Source of the DNA: CAYVQZ01 sp964453435
GTDB taxonomy: Bacteria > Abyssobacteria > SURF-5
Assembly (NCBI GenBank): GCA_964453435.1
Contig: CAYVQZ010000022.1
Location: 1-64,000 of the forward strand
Direction: 5' to 3'
DNA length: 64,000 nucleotides
The notes beneath the pieces were generated by a model. It had not been told where the DNA came from. It saw only the letters and a program-made list of their open reading frames with translations, and did not search any database. Both the position numbers and the translations under genes were made by a program. Shown here in pieces: positions 16,378 through 25,482 of this stretch (position 1 is the stretch's first letter; each line of letters opens with the position of its first letter).

Positions 16378-18153
16378 TCATTCCCGGAGTTTTTCCAATG
16401 TTGTTTCAAGGTCTCTTTTGGCCTTCGGTATCCAACGGCTTCGGGGATATTCATCTATGAGTTTCTGGTAGCGGCCGGCAGCGAGGGCGTACCTGCCCTC
16501 CTCGAAGTAGGATTGTCCGAAGTTGTGCAGGCTGTCCGCAACGCTTTTGCTCGACTGGTTTTCCTGAAGCAGTGATTCAGCCTCCCGCAGGCGCGCGCTG
16601 CTCGGATATTGTGTCATAAAGTCCCGAATGAGTGAGATCGCCTCCTCGTATGTGGTCTGGTCGAGCCGGGCCAGCAAGCGGCGGTAAGCACGCTCGGATG
16701 GGTCTTTGGCAAGCAATTCCGCTTCTTCAAGCTTTGAACGCACGGCGCTTGCTGTCGGTGTTTGCGGGTATTGGTCCATGATTTGACGATACAACGCGGC
16801 CGCATTATCATACTGTTCTGATTCCATTTGTTCTTCGGCCTGGCGCGCGAGCTGGGATGCTTTTTCCTCTGATTTTCTCAATTCCTGATTTGTGATCCCT
16901 TTTTCGATCTTTGCAGCTTCTGCCCGAGCTTGAACCGCCGCTCCCGTATCCGGATAGCTTTCCATGACACTCCTCAAGAGGTCGAGCGCCGTGGCGTGGT
17001 CCCCTTCCGCGTACATGTTCAATGCATGGTCCAGCCGTTGTCGCGCGAGTTGTTCATTCTGCAGCTTGAGTTCCTCCCGCTGGGCTTCCAGTGTCTCACG
17101 CGCCTGTTCGAGAGTCGGTAGACGCTCCTGGATAAGTTTCGCTGTTTCCGTTTCCGGGTATAGTCCAAGGATTGTGCGGGAAACGCTTACGGCCTGGTCC
17201 AGTTGCCCTTCCGCCAAGGCCCTCTCCACATCCCGAAGCAATTGTTTCGCGTTGGCCTCGCGCTCCGCACGCATCTCCTCCGTCATCTCGAATTGGGCGG
17301 GTGTCCCGCCCGGGGAACTGATGGCCCCCTGCCTCCGGGTGGCCGAAATTTGTTCCAAACCATCCATCCGGCCCGGCCGTTTTGCCGAATCCAGTCTCGA
17401 GGTGAAGACCAGCATCGCGGCGAGAGAGAAAAGCAGAACCATCGCTCCCGAAACCGAGCCTGCCAGAGCGAAGGGGTGTCCTTTCGCCGAATCTTTGTTC
17501 AATCGAATTCTGGAGATCGCAATTCTGCCGAGCATCGCGGCGACCAGTCCGACGAGGGCTGCCCCCAGCGCCGCCGTGATGTTGAATTTCGGAAAAATTA
17601 TGAAAAACGCGGAGAGCAACGCGACAATTCCGAATACAAGGCTTGCAAGCGCCATTCTGCCCGGAAAGGATGGTTGCGCCGCGCCGGGAATGATTCGGGC
17701 GACAGGACCCGCCCCGACAGCGGTCCCCGGCTCGGCTCCCACCTGTTTCTCCGCCCTGCACCTGCGGCAGTACATCTTTGCTTCGAGTCGCTCGCCGCAC
17801 TCTTCACAAATGAATTTGCCGCATCCCACGCAGATGTGGCTCGACGTTCGTTCCGGATGGAATGCACAAGAGGGCATTTCTATCTCGTTTCCGCTCTCGG
17901 GCAGGACAATCGATTCGGGTGAAGGATGGATTTCGCGCTTTTTCCCCTGTTTTTCAAACAGGTCGAACAATTCGAGCGCTTCGGAAGCGCGAACCCAATC
18001 GCCCATCTCGTCGTTCGTCACGAGGTCGTCCGGGTCTATCTGTTCCGATGCCACCCAGTGCCGGAGCACCTCGAGAGTGGCAGGCTCGAGTTTGCTGCCA
18101 TCACTCTTCTTCACCTTCCAGTTCCGCGTATCGCGAAGTTCATCTCCGCTCAT
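16378..18153 (-). CDS. GYF_2 / zinc-binding / membrane / TPR multidomain protein
   Basis: 591 residues from the ATG at 18153 with GAGGAAAAA just before it. Four parts are visible: an N-terminal GYF_2-like domain (WKVKKSDGS...DDLVTNDEMGDWVRASE, about 10-65); a B-box-like cysteine cluster (CAFHPERTSSHICVGCGKF, then CEECGERL, CRRC, about 95-135); three or more hydrophobic helices (about 165-255); and a long helical region with TPR-like repeats (about 290-585) resembling tol-pal YbgF/BamD outer-membrane lipoprotein repeats. It is probably an inner-membrane scaffold. I know no defined function for this combination. Confidence 0.75.
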   Translation of the reverse strand: MSGDELRDTRNWKVKKSDGSKLEPATLEVLRHWVASEQIDPDDLVTNDEMGDWVRASEALELFDLFEKQGKKREIHPSPESIVLPESGNEIEMPSCAFHPERTSSHICVGCGKFICEECGERLEAKMYCRRCRAEKQVGAEPGTAVGAGPVARIIPGAAQPSFPGRMALASLVFGIVALLSAFFIIFPKFNITAALGAALVGLVAAMLGRIAISRIRLNKDSAKGHPFALAGSVSGAMVLLFSLAAMLVFTSRLDSAKRPGRMDGLEQISATRRQGAISSPGGTPAQFEMTEEMRAEREANAKQLLRDVERALAEGQLDQAVSVSRTILGLYPETETAKLIQERLPTLEQARETLEAQREELKLQNEQLARQRLDHALNMYAEGDHATALDLLRSVMESYPDTGAAVQARAEAAKIEKGITNQELRKSEEKASQLARQAEEQMESEQYDNAAALYRQIMDQYPQTPTASAVRSKLEEAELLAKDPSERAYRRLLARLDQTTYEEAISLIRDFMTQYPSSARLREAESLLQENQSSKSVADSLHNFGQSYFEEGRYALAAGRYQKLIDEYPRSRWIPKAKRDLETTLEKLRE

Positions 18154-18404
18154 TTTTTCCTCGCGACCCTTCAAGACAGCGAAGCTGTCCGACAGTAGTT
18201 TGCAAGGCCGAAATGGCCGCCACCGGGAACGGTGTCCCTAACCGCCAAATTCATGAGTTTTTGCTCGCCATTTTCATGGCGCCTCGTTCATAATTTCAAT
18301 GATGGCAATATGATGCCGCACTCCTTCTCAACTCAATTATAAACAAGGACTTCTGTCATGGTCAAGCAGGGAGGCCCGATTCATGCGGCGTGGTTTCTCC
18401 GGTA
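18154..18404. other. Intergenic region with overlapping palindromes
   Basis: Next to the start of the GYF gene lie overlapping inverted repeats GACAGC/GCTGTC (18175-18180 with 18184-18189) and CTGTC/GACAG. Further out is CGCCAT/ATGGCG near 18270, then TGGCAATATGATGCCGC (18305-18321), a motif also seen near 7858 and 13806. No gene is supported. Confidence 0.5.
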
Positions 18405-19835
18405 TCACCGGGGAACCCTCGAATACCTGAGGGCGCTCCTGATTCCCCTGCACAGACGAGCAATATCATGCGGCGATTTCAACCGGCTGGCGCGTCGCAC
18501 GATATACGCCGGGCGAAAATAGAATCTGCGATAAGCTTGACCGATAAGTTGGCTTAATTTCTCGGGACTGAGTTGCCTTGTCCCAACGACAGGAGCACGA
18601 CTCGTATATAAGGACCATTCGTTATGGATTAACCCCTCGTGTTTGAGCTGCTCATAGTAGGGCGTATTCGGGTAGGGGGTGGCCGCTGTGAACTGCGCCA
18701 CGTCGGGTTCAAGGTTGACAGCCAATTCCACGGTCGCGCGAACGGTCGCTTCCGTTTCGCCGGGAAGCCCAATGATAAAAAACGCCATCGTCTCGATGCC
18801 GAGTTGTCTGCAGCGCAGAAAGATGTTGCGGATTCGTTCACGAGGGATGGGCGTTCGTCTTACGTCTTTCAGAATTTCGGGGTCCGCCGATTCGACTCCG
18901 AAATTGATTGCCTTGCAACCGGCCCGGGCGAAGCTTTCGACCAATTCCTCGTTTGCCAGGTCGGCGCGTGTCTCACAGCGCCAGTCAACCTTGATTCCTC
19001 TCGAAGCGATCAGTTCGCATATCTGTCTTGCCCTGGGCTGATCGGCTGTGAACAGCGGGTCTCGAAAGAGAATCTCGCGCACTCCGTATCGCTGCACACA
19101 CTCCTCGATCTCGGCCACAACGTTTTCGGCGCTGCGCCCTCTCCACTTTGTTCCATGCCCGATGCGATAGGGACAATAGGTGCAGCCGTAATAGCAGCCG
19201 CGACTCGTCAGCATGGTGGTAAAAGGGGTCTTGCCCCAGACCGCCGAACGGTATTGGGCCATCGGCAGCAACTCACGCGCGGGGAACGGCAGATCGTCCA
19301 GGTTTTCAATGAGCGCGCGGTCCGGAAAGTGGAGAATCCCCGGTTCGGAACGCAGGCTTAATCCGGGAATACCGGTTGGAGGTTTTTCCCGTGCGAGCGC
19401 TTCGGATAATTCGGCGACAGTGAGTTCGGGCTCTCCCCGAACAACCGCATCGGCTCGCGAGTCCCGAATCGCCTGGTCGGCAAAAATCGACACATGAGGT
19501 CCAAGAAGGACAACGAAAGAGCGGGGACACGCTTCTTTGATGGCGTTTGCAATCGCCAAGTCGTCATGAATCGAAGGTGTGGCCGTGTTGACGGCAATAA
19601 GCCCGAAGCCTCCTTGCTTGACCCATGAGAGGGCTTTCGCCGGTTTCCAGCGAAGCGCGACGGCGTCCAGAATCTTGACTTCGAGACCGGCCCTCGCGAT
19701 GACGGCGGCGCAATATGCCAGCGTGAGAGGGGGTGTCATGTTCGTACTTTTGATCTCGAATCCGAACCCGCCCATGTGGTCGCGGCTGATTACCACATCG
19801 CGGTCGGGCTGAGGGTTGAGCAGAAGGGTTTTCAT
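18405..19835 (-). CDS. B12-binding-domain radical SAM protein
   Basis: 476 residues. An N-terminal cobalamin-binding-like domain (about 1-160, with ILDAVALRWKP and VVLLGPHVSI) is followed by a radical SAM core with the cluster motif C-x3-C-x2-C in GCYYGCTYCPYR near 205. FGVESADPEIL and FIIGLPGETEATVRATVELA are typical of this Elp3/MiaB-like core. Its neighbours, two glycosyltransferases and an LPG-synthase-like protein, suggest lipid or glycan modification. The substrate cannot be read from the sequence. It begins 1 bp after the stop of the GT2 gene. Confidence 0.88.
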   Translation of the reverse strand: MKTLLLNPQPDRDVVISRDHMGGFGFEIKSTNMTPPLTLAYCAAVIARAGLEVKILDAVALRWKPAKALSWVKQGGFGLIAVNTATPSIHDDLAIANAIKEACPRSFVVLLGPHVSIFADQAIRDSRADAVVRGEPELTVAELSEALAREKPPTGIPGLSLRSEPGILHFPDRALIENLDDLPFPARELLPMAQYRSAVWGKTPFTTMLTSRGCYYGCTYCPYRIGHGTKWRGRSAENVVAEIEECVQRYGVREILFRDPLFTADQPRARQICELIASRGIKVDWRCETRADLANEELVESFARAGCKAINFGVESADPEILKDVRRTPIPRERIRNIFLRCRQLGIETMAFFIIGLPGETEATVRATVELAVNLEPDVAQFTAATPYPNTPYYEQLKHEGLIHNEWSLYTSRAPVVGTRQLSPEKLSQLIGQAYRRFYFRPAYIVRRASRLKSPHDIARLCRGIRSALRYSRVPR

Positions 19836-19836
19836 G

Positions 19837-21030
19837 TCAACCGGCTCGACCTCTCTTTATCCGTTTCCAAACAGGACTGAAATCCCCCTTAAAATACCTG
19901 ATGGGGCCGGCGGCGAGGGAGAGCGCAATCAGAACCATGCCGGGCAGCGCCCCGAATATGTCCAGAAGGAATCGTCCGGGACTTCGGACGAGCGGGGCAA
20001 GAAATGCGGTTCCAATAATATAGGAGACGGCCGTCGCCGTTCCCATTGTCGCCAGGAGCGGAACCAGCGCCTGCCGATCGAAAGCCGACCCGTACAACGC
20101 GGCGGCCGCGAAGGAAATTATAAGCAGGTAAACCCGGAGAATACGAAATAAAGCATACTCGGGAAGGATGACAAGGCCATACCACCCGTAGCGCGGGTTG
20201 AAGAGCAATCGCCAATGGCGCATCAGCGACTGAGCCATGGCGCCCGCGTTGCGCTGTTTCTGGCGGGCGAAATCTTCAAGAGACTCCGCAGCCTGATATG
20301 TCGCCGACACTTCGGGCTCGAAGGCCGCTCGATAGCCCCGCTCGCGGAGTGAAATTCCGAATTCACGGTCCTCGTATATAACTTCTGTCGAGAAATCACC
20401 GACAGCGGCGTGACGGACGACCGACAATTGGCCGAACAACCCGCCTGCGCTGTCCAAAAGACTTTCACCCAATTTCTGGGCGTTCTGGATATCGAAAAGA
20501 AATTGAGCGGTCCGGGTCAGATAATTCGCATCGCGATTGCGAACGGAAATGCTCCCCGACACAGCGCCAACCCGCGAGTCTCCGGCCCGGGCGACAAGCC
20601 TCCGAAGACATTGCGGGGACATGAGAACAGTCGTATCGGTGAGAACGATGAGTTCGGTCGTCGCTTCGGCGAACGCCATTTTCTGGGCGTATATCTTGCC
20701 CCGACGCCGATTTGAGCGTATCAGCCTGACCGTTCCCTTATCAAACCGCCGAACAATCTCCGGAGTTCGGTCAGTGGAGCCGTCATCGACAACGATTACG
20801 TTCAGAAGCTCGTGCGGGAAATCGGACTCGAAAAGGTTTTCCAGTTTTCTGCGGATATGATGCTCCTCATTGTAAGCGGGAATGACGACTGTTATGGGGA
20901 CGGTTTGGTCGGGAGCCGGCCGAAGCGGACGCAGCGACCATGCGGCCAGCATCAGAAGGTTGTAGACCATATACTGCCCCAGGGCGAGTCCACCGGTTGC
21001 AAGAGCGACTATAAAAAGAATTGACTCCAT
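19837..21030 (-). CDS. Membrane glycosyltransferase family 2 (cellulose-synthase-like)
   Basis: 397 residues. One N-terminal helix precedes a GT-A domain with VVIPAYNEEHHI and VVDDGSTDRTP. The acceptor-site aspartate lies in EVIYEDREFGISLRERGY and a QKQRN element replaces the Q-x-x-R-W box. Three or more C-terminal helices follow (VYLLIISFAAAALYG, YIIGTAFLAPLV). This is the processive or lipid-glycosylating GT2 layout. It lies 9 bp after the 863-residue gene and 1 bp before the radical SAM gene. Confidence 0.88.
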   Translation of the reverse strand: MESILFIVALATGGLALGQYMVYNLLMLAAWSLRPLRPAPDQTVPITVVIPAYNEEHHIRRKLENLFESDFPHELLNVIVVDDGSTDRTPEIVRRFDKGTVRLIRSNRRRGKIYAQKMAFAEATTELIVLTDTTVLMSPQCLRRLVARAGDSRVGAVSGSISVRNRDANYLTRTAQFLFDIQNAQKLGESLLDSAGGLFGQLSVVRHAAVGDFSTEVIYEDREFGISLRERGYRAAFEPEVSATYQAAESLEDFARQKQRNAGAMAQSLMRHWRLLFNPRYGWYGLVILPEYALFRILRVYLLIISFAAAALYGSAFDRQALVPLLATMGTATAVSYIIGTAFLAPLVRSPGRFLLDIFGALPGMVLIALSLAAGPIRYFKGDFSPVWKRIKRGRAG

Positions 21031-21039
21031 TATGTGCTG

Positions 21040-23631
21040 TCACTCCCGGGTCTCGCGCGCCGGCTCGCGCAACACGCGCAAGCGAAGCCGGTAATCGCCG
21101 AAGAAATTCCAATTGGAAGACAAGCTTATATCGAGAGCGAACTTATCGGCGTCTCGCAGGATTCCGTCGACCGAGCCTTCGATTACCTGAAGCGTATAGC
21201 TCTTTTCTCCGACCGACACAAGCAACTCATTGTTGTCGAGAGCAGACGCGGCCGTGTATTCGCCCACCAGGTCGATTCGAACCTGCCGGGGCCCGAGATC
21301 GCCTGCGAGCGTTCTTATGACGAATTCAAGGTCCGCGAACTGGCGTTTGCCCGAATCCATTCCGTTCGCCAGGATTGACAGGTCAATCGCATGCAGGGGA
21401 GTGAGGTATCGGCGCATGGCGCTCCCGTTTCCGGAGTCGAAGGTTTCGACCCGCATCACCTCGAACGCGTCGGCGCCTCCGATTTCCGATGGCGGCGGAT
21501 TCAGCCGATGACGATTAAACAATATCCTCATAATCGGAACCAGTTTCAATATCTGACGGCCCGGATAGACTTCTCTCAACATGGTGTAAAGAGCATGGAC
21601 AAGTCCCCTTTTCCAGCCGTAACAGCCGTCAAAAGCCGGTCGAATCCCGAGTTTCTCGCCGAGCGAGAACTCTGGTCGGTCCTGGAGGATGCCAACAAAA
21701 GACGGATTTGACGCAGACAGTTCCAAGTTCTGATGCGTCGACGGTACGGGGATTAAGAGTTGCGAGTGACGCTCGGCTGTCCGTTCTTTTTCCGGCGCTT
21801 TAAGCGCATCCAGCAGGAACTCGACAAACGAATCGGTGACAAACGTCGGTTCGATGTGAATACTCTCCAGCCCTGTGGGATAATCAAAGAACCACGTTTC
21901 GGAGAATCCCCCATCCCGCTCCTGAAGCGCGGCAATATTTTCGAACAGTTGCCAGGCGAGATTTTCCCACATTGTCTCGACAGTCTTGCCGGCCAGTCTC
22001 AAGAACGCACGGGCTGTCAACAGTCCTCCCCAGAGGTCGATTCGAGGGGTAATGGAACTCGCGAGCCCATCGAATGACATGACCGCGCTGAACTCGCCGC
22101 CACCTGGACGAATCCATTGAAGCGCATAGACGCCCCACTTTCTCGCCTGGCTGATTGCGTCGGAGGCGGCGTCAAGCTCGTGCCAATCAAGATTCGCATG
22201 GATGCACGCCTCGGAGCTTATCCCGTCCGCTTCCGACGGGTCAACATCGCGAAGATACTGCCTGCAGGCAAAAAAACTCGTGTTTCTGTTCACGAAACGC
22301 AAACCGGCTTCGGCGGCGCTCCGATACCTTTGTTTTCTTGTGCGCCGATATGCCGCAACGAGCGCGCGAACGGCTTCGGCGGTTGCGGCGACGCAGCCGT
22401 CCATACGTTTTCCCGGTTTTCCTCGAAACACCGCCGGCCACCAGCCTGCTTCGGTCTGCGTTTCCGTGAGCCAATCGGCTCCCGAACGCGCAAGAGGGTC
22501 GATTTCCTCGTCGCCGGTCAATGAGCAATATTCGAACAGCCGTCGGACAACGGTGGCCATGCCGCCGGGAAATCCGACAAATCCGATTCCGTGATGCGTG
22601 AAGGGAATGAGGCCGTCGCCATTGAAATATGTCGTGGTGTGCCAAAGTTGTTTTCCGGCCATCTCGTAGCAATACGCCTTGCTTGAAAGTTTCTCGGACA
22701 GTGCCTTCTCTCTTTCCCGCGCCTTGTCGTGCCCCATTTCGGCCAACCGTCGGAATAGCACCAATTTCGTCAAGTCATCGGTCACATGAGAATGTTTGAA
22801 TTCCTTTGATTCAAAGCCGGGAATGTTCTTGCGCGGAATGTGAAGATGCGTGCGGTTCCGGTCATCCCACACTCGATTGTAAAAGCGAAGCGCCGCCCGA
22901 AGTTTTTGGTCGAGCCGCCCCGGCGAAAGATTGCTTTCCATGTGTGAGTCGAGCCCCACGTGGTCCATGCAGGCGCACACGCACTCTTCCCATGTGTCCG
23001 CCGCCACAAGCAGGAAGCGGGCGTCGAATGCCTGACGCTCGTCCAGTCGCAGCGTGTATCCGTGTCGTTTTGCCCCAGTTCCAAACCACCCGAACGGCTT
23101 GCGAATCACTTCAAACTCAGGAAGGAGGGCGGCGGAGAAATCCACGACCGCCTGAGCGCCCGTCGCCTTTATGAAAAGGGGACTGAACCCGAGGGGAAAC
23201 AAAATTGTTTTTGGAAACGCGATGGCAAAGGCCCTGTGTCTCTCCTGCCAGCATGCGACCGGCATTTTCGTGAAGAGCGCGGCGTCATATCGAGCGCGAG
23301 CCCTGATGCGAAACTTGTAATAGGAATTGTACGGGAACGGCAGTTTTCGTTCCGCAATCGAGTGGTCATTCGTCAGATGATAGCTTCTGCCTCCGATGAA
23401 CGCCGCTTCGGGATAGAACTCGCCCAGCCTGAGACCGAGGATTTCGAGCGGAAGCAGGTGGTCCAAGGACTTTTCCACAGTCCAGCGAACCGTTACGAGG
23501 ACCGCGCCTTCGCGAGCCGAAACTTCGGTGTTTTGTCGGACCCCCTCGGGCGGCTTTGTTCTCAAATTCCCCACGAACGCTTCATTGAGGATAATCTCTC
23601 CCTTTCGGATTTCAATCTGATGCAAAGCCAT
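21040..23631 (-). CDS. Large uncharacterised protein, probable alpha/alpha-toroid fold
   Basis: 863 residues, no signal peptide or membrane helix seen, so probably cytoplasmic. The first ~215 residues look beta-rich. From about 290 to 660 it has regularly spaced amphipathic helices with aromatic- and glycine-rich turns (AGWWPAVFRGKPGK, AAEAGLRFVNRN, AWQLFENIAALQERDGGFSE), as in six-hairpin glycosidases, lyases and terpenoid-cyclase-like toroids. The last ~150 residues are beta-rich again. The gene overlaps its upstream neighbour by 20 bp and is 9 bp from the GT2 gene, so it belongs to a glycan/lipid operon. I do not recognise the family and assign no reaction. Confidence 0.7.
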   Translation of the reverse strand: MALHQIEIRKGEIILNEAFVGNLRTKPPEGVRQNTEVSAREGAVLVTVRWTVEKSLDHLLPLEILGLRLGEFYPEAAFIGGRSYHLTNDHSIAERKLPFPYNSYYKFRIRARARYDAALFTKMPVACWQERHRAFAIAFPKTILFPLGFSPLFIKATGAQAVVDFSAALLPEFEVIRKPFGWFGTGAKRHGYTLRLDERQAFDARFLLVAADTWEECVCACMDHVGLDSHMESNLSPGRLDQKLRAALRFYNRVWDDRNRTHLHIPRKNIPGFESKEFKHSHVTDDLTKLVLFRRLAEMGHDKAREREKALSEKLSSKAYCYEMAGKQLWHTTTYFNGDGLIPFTHHGIGFVGFPGGMATVVRRLFEYCSLTGDEEIDPLARSGADWLTETQTEAGWWPAVFRGKPGKRMDGCVAATAEAVRALVAAYRRTRKQRYRSAAEAGLRFVNRNTSFFACRQYLRDVDPSEADGISSEACIHANLDWHELDAASDAISQARKWGVYALQWIRPGGGEFSAVMSFDGLASSITPRIDLWGGLLTARAFLRLAGKTVETMWENLAWQLFENIAALQERDGGFSETWFFDYPTGLESIHIEPTFVTDSFVEFLLDALKAPEKERTAERHSQLLIPVPSTHQNLELSASNPSFVGILQDRPEFSLGEKLGIRPAFDGCYGWKRGLVHALYTMLREVYPGRQILKLVPIMRILFNRHRLNPPPSEIGGADAFEVMRVETFDSGNGSAMRRYLTPLHAIDLSILANGMDSGKRQFADLEFVIRTLAGDLGPRQVRIDLVGEYTAASALDNNELLVSVGEKSYTLQVIEGSVDGILRDADKFALDISLSSNWNFFGDYRLRLRVLREPARETRE

Positions 23632-24526
23632 TTCGTTTCCTTGTCAGCCAAAAAGCCGCTCCCATCAGGGCAGGTATCCCCAAGCCTAGTATGTCATACA
23701 TCAGGCTTATCATAAGGGACTGTTCATAGCTTGCGCCAACCGGCGGCCGTTGCAACAGTATTATCATAGCTGCTTCTCTTATGCCAAATCCGGAGAAACT
23801 GATCGGGAGCATTGATGACAGCAGCGCGGGCGGAACAACCAGCGTAATGTGCGACACGTGCGCTTCAAGCCGAACAGCCTTGCAGAAACACCACACTTCC
23901 AAAAAGACCACGCCCCAATAGCAGGCGGTTGCAACAGCCGCGCCGAAAAGCCGGTTCGGAGAGACGGCGCGCCAGAAGTCAGGCAGGGAGACCCCCCGCG
24001 CATTTGCCCACAGAAGACCGGCCGCCATTGCGCCGGCGAGTGACACCGCCATGAGCGCAATGGCGAGCGTCCACCCCGCATTCCAGTCCATCCGGAAATC
24101 GGACCTGAAAAACACATACAGCCCAAGTGCGGCAAGCGGCCCGAGAAACATCAGGTCCAGAACCCTTTCGGCAACGAAACATATGAGTCCTCGCGTTGCC
24201 GGAACACCCGATTCCGCCTTCAACATGTAAATTTTGGTTATCTCTCCGATTTTTGCCGGAGAGAGGATTCCGGGCAGAAAGGAAATCATCTGAATTCTCA
24301 GGGTTTCCCGGAGCTTCCGGAACGCCGATTCTCCGAAGACCATCAGGGCCAACCGGTAAGCTCGCATCACCTGACCAACCACGATCAACACGACGGACGC
24401 GGCGAGAAACGTGTAGCGGATGTCTCCGAGGCGGGGGATATCTTTGTCGAAATCCGCCTTTTGAATGATAAAGAGGAGGATAGTAAGCGAGACGAGTATC
24501 TTCAGAGCGGTTGAGAATTTTCTCAA
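23612..24526 (-). CDS. LPG-synthase-transmembrane-region (UPF0104-like) membrane protein
   Basis: 304 residues from a TTG at 24526 that follows GGGAGG; the longer open frame runs into the upstream gene and lacks features. There are seven or eight hydrophobic helices (ALKILVSLTILLFII, FLAASVVLIVVGQVM, AALGLYVFF and others) and the conserved segments LALMVFGESAFRKLRE, FLPGILSPAKIGEITKIY and SFSGFGIREAAMI. This is the membrane domain of lysyl-phosphatidylglycerol synthase without the catalytic domain. Proteins of this family are often near lipid-glycan genes and are suspected flippases. It overlaps the next gene by 20 bp. Confidence 0.85.
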   Translation of the reverse strand: MRKFSTALKILVSLTILLFIIQKADFDKDIPRLGDIRYTFLAASVVLIVVGQVMRAYRLALMVFGESAFRKLRETLRIQMISFLPGILSPAKIGEITKIYMLKAESGVPATRGLICFVAERVLDLMFLGPLAALGLYVFFRSDFRMDWNAGWTLAIALMAVSLAGAMAAGLLWANARGVSLPDFWRAVSPNRLFGAAVATACYWGVVFLEVWCFCKAVRLEAHVSHITLVVPPALLSSMLPISFSGFGIREAAMIILLQRPPVGASYEQSLMISLMYDILGLGIPALMGAAFWLTRKRNGFASD

Positions 24527-24540
24527 TAAGCCTCCCAACG

Positions 24541-25404
24541 TTAAGGAGAACGCTTGTCTATCAGGTCGGCCAGCAATCCGATGACCGCCACCTGAACCGC
24601 CAACGACACAAGGATGATAACCGTGACGTCCATGACCCGGCCCAGAAAGAATGCGCTGTACAGCAAAATCCACATTCCGAGCAAAAAAAGGGCAACGCTG
24701 ATTGGTATGAATATCTTCAGGGGATTGAAATACATCACTGTGCGAATAATAGTCATTAAGAATCCGAGAGTGTCGGAAAATGGCCGTATCTTGCTCTTCC
24801 CCGTCCGCGGATGATAATCAATAGACTGGAAATGAACCCGATAGTCATTGCTCAGCATGGCAAGCGTTATGGTCATTGTGAAGGAAAAGCCCTGCGGCAG
24901 GATATTCAGGAAGCGCTGAACCGCTTGCTTCCGCATCACCCGCATTCCGGAGTTGAGGTCTGGTATCTTCGTCGAAGCAAGATAGTTGGCGAGCGCGGTG
25001 AGCGCCCATTTGGCCGGTCGCCGAAAGAGCGGCATGGCGACATTGTCGCCCGTCCGCGCTCCCACAACCATGTCGGAATACTCCATTGCCCGAACCAGGC
25101 CCGGCAGCGACTGCGGAGGATACGTGCCATCTGCGTCGGTTATGGCGATCAGTTCGTGGTGCGCAACCTTCAGACCTTGCTTTATCGCTGCGCCGTATCC
25201 CCTGTTTATGCCGAGGTCTATGACGCGAGTATGGCGATATTGTTCCGCCACCCGGGAGGTTTGGTCGGTGGAGCCGTCGTTGACCACGATGATCTCGTAT
25301 TGCGCCCCCTCCGCTTCCATCGCGGAGATGATTCCTTCCAGGACGGAGCCGATGCTTTGCTCCTCGTTATGTGCCGGAATGATAATCGAGACGGGTTCAG
25401 ACAA
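24541..25404 (-). CDS. Dolichyl-phosphate-mannose-synthase-like GT2 with C-terminal helices
   Basis: 287 residues from TTG at 25404, with GGAGGAAA eight bases upstream. The GT-A domain has SIIIPAHNEEQSIG, VVNDGSTDQT and the catalytic ITDADGTYPPQ. Two C-terminal membrane helices follow (IFIPISVALFLLGMWILL, VTVIILVSLAVQVAVI). This DPM1/GtrB-like type makes polyprenyl-phosphate sugars, the donors used by the GT39-like proteins elsewhere in this window. It is probably the first gene of the 25.4-18.4 kb operon. Confidence 0.88.
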   Translation of the reverse strand: MSEPVSIIIPAHNEEQSIGSVLEGIISAMEAEGAQYEIIVVNDGSTDQTSRVAEQYRHTRVIDLGINRGYGAAIKQGLKVAHHELIAITDADGTYPPQSLPGLVRAMEYSDMVVGARTGDNVAMPLFRRPAKWALTALANYLASTKIPDLNSGMRVMRKQAVQRFLNILPQGFSFTMTITLAMLSNDYRVHFQSIDYHPRTGKSKIRPFSDTLGFLMTIIRTVMYFNPLKIFIPISVALFLLGMWILLYSAFFLGRVMDVTVIILVSLAVQVAVIGLLADLIDKRSP

Positions 25405-25482
25405 TCCGATTTCCTCCTCGGCGCCACTTTCGGGTGTGGCCCGATTTTGTGCTTTTGACAGGAGGCGACTCGCCGACGCCTC

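Noticed and set aside
18293..18325. A sigma54-type promoter (TGGC...TGC)
   Set aside because: The distance between GG and GC is nine bases, not ten, and the same motif in two other places does not fit the consensus better.
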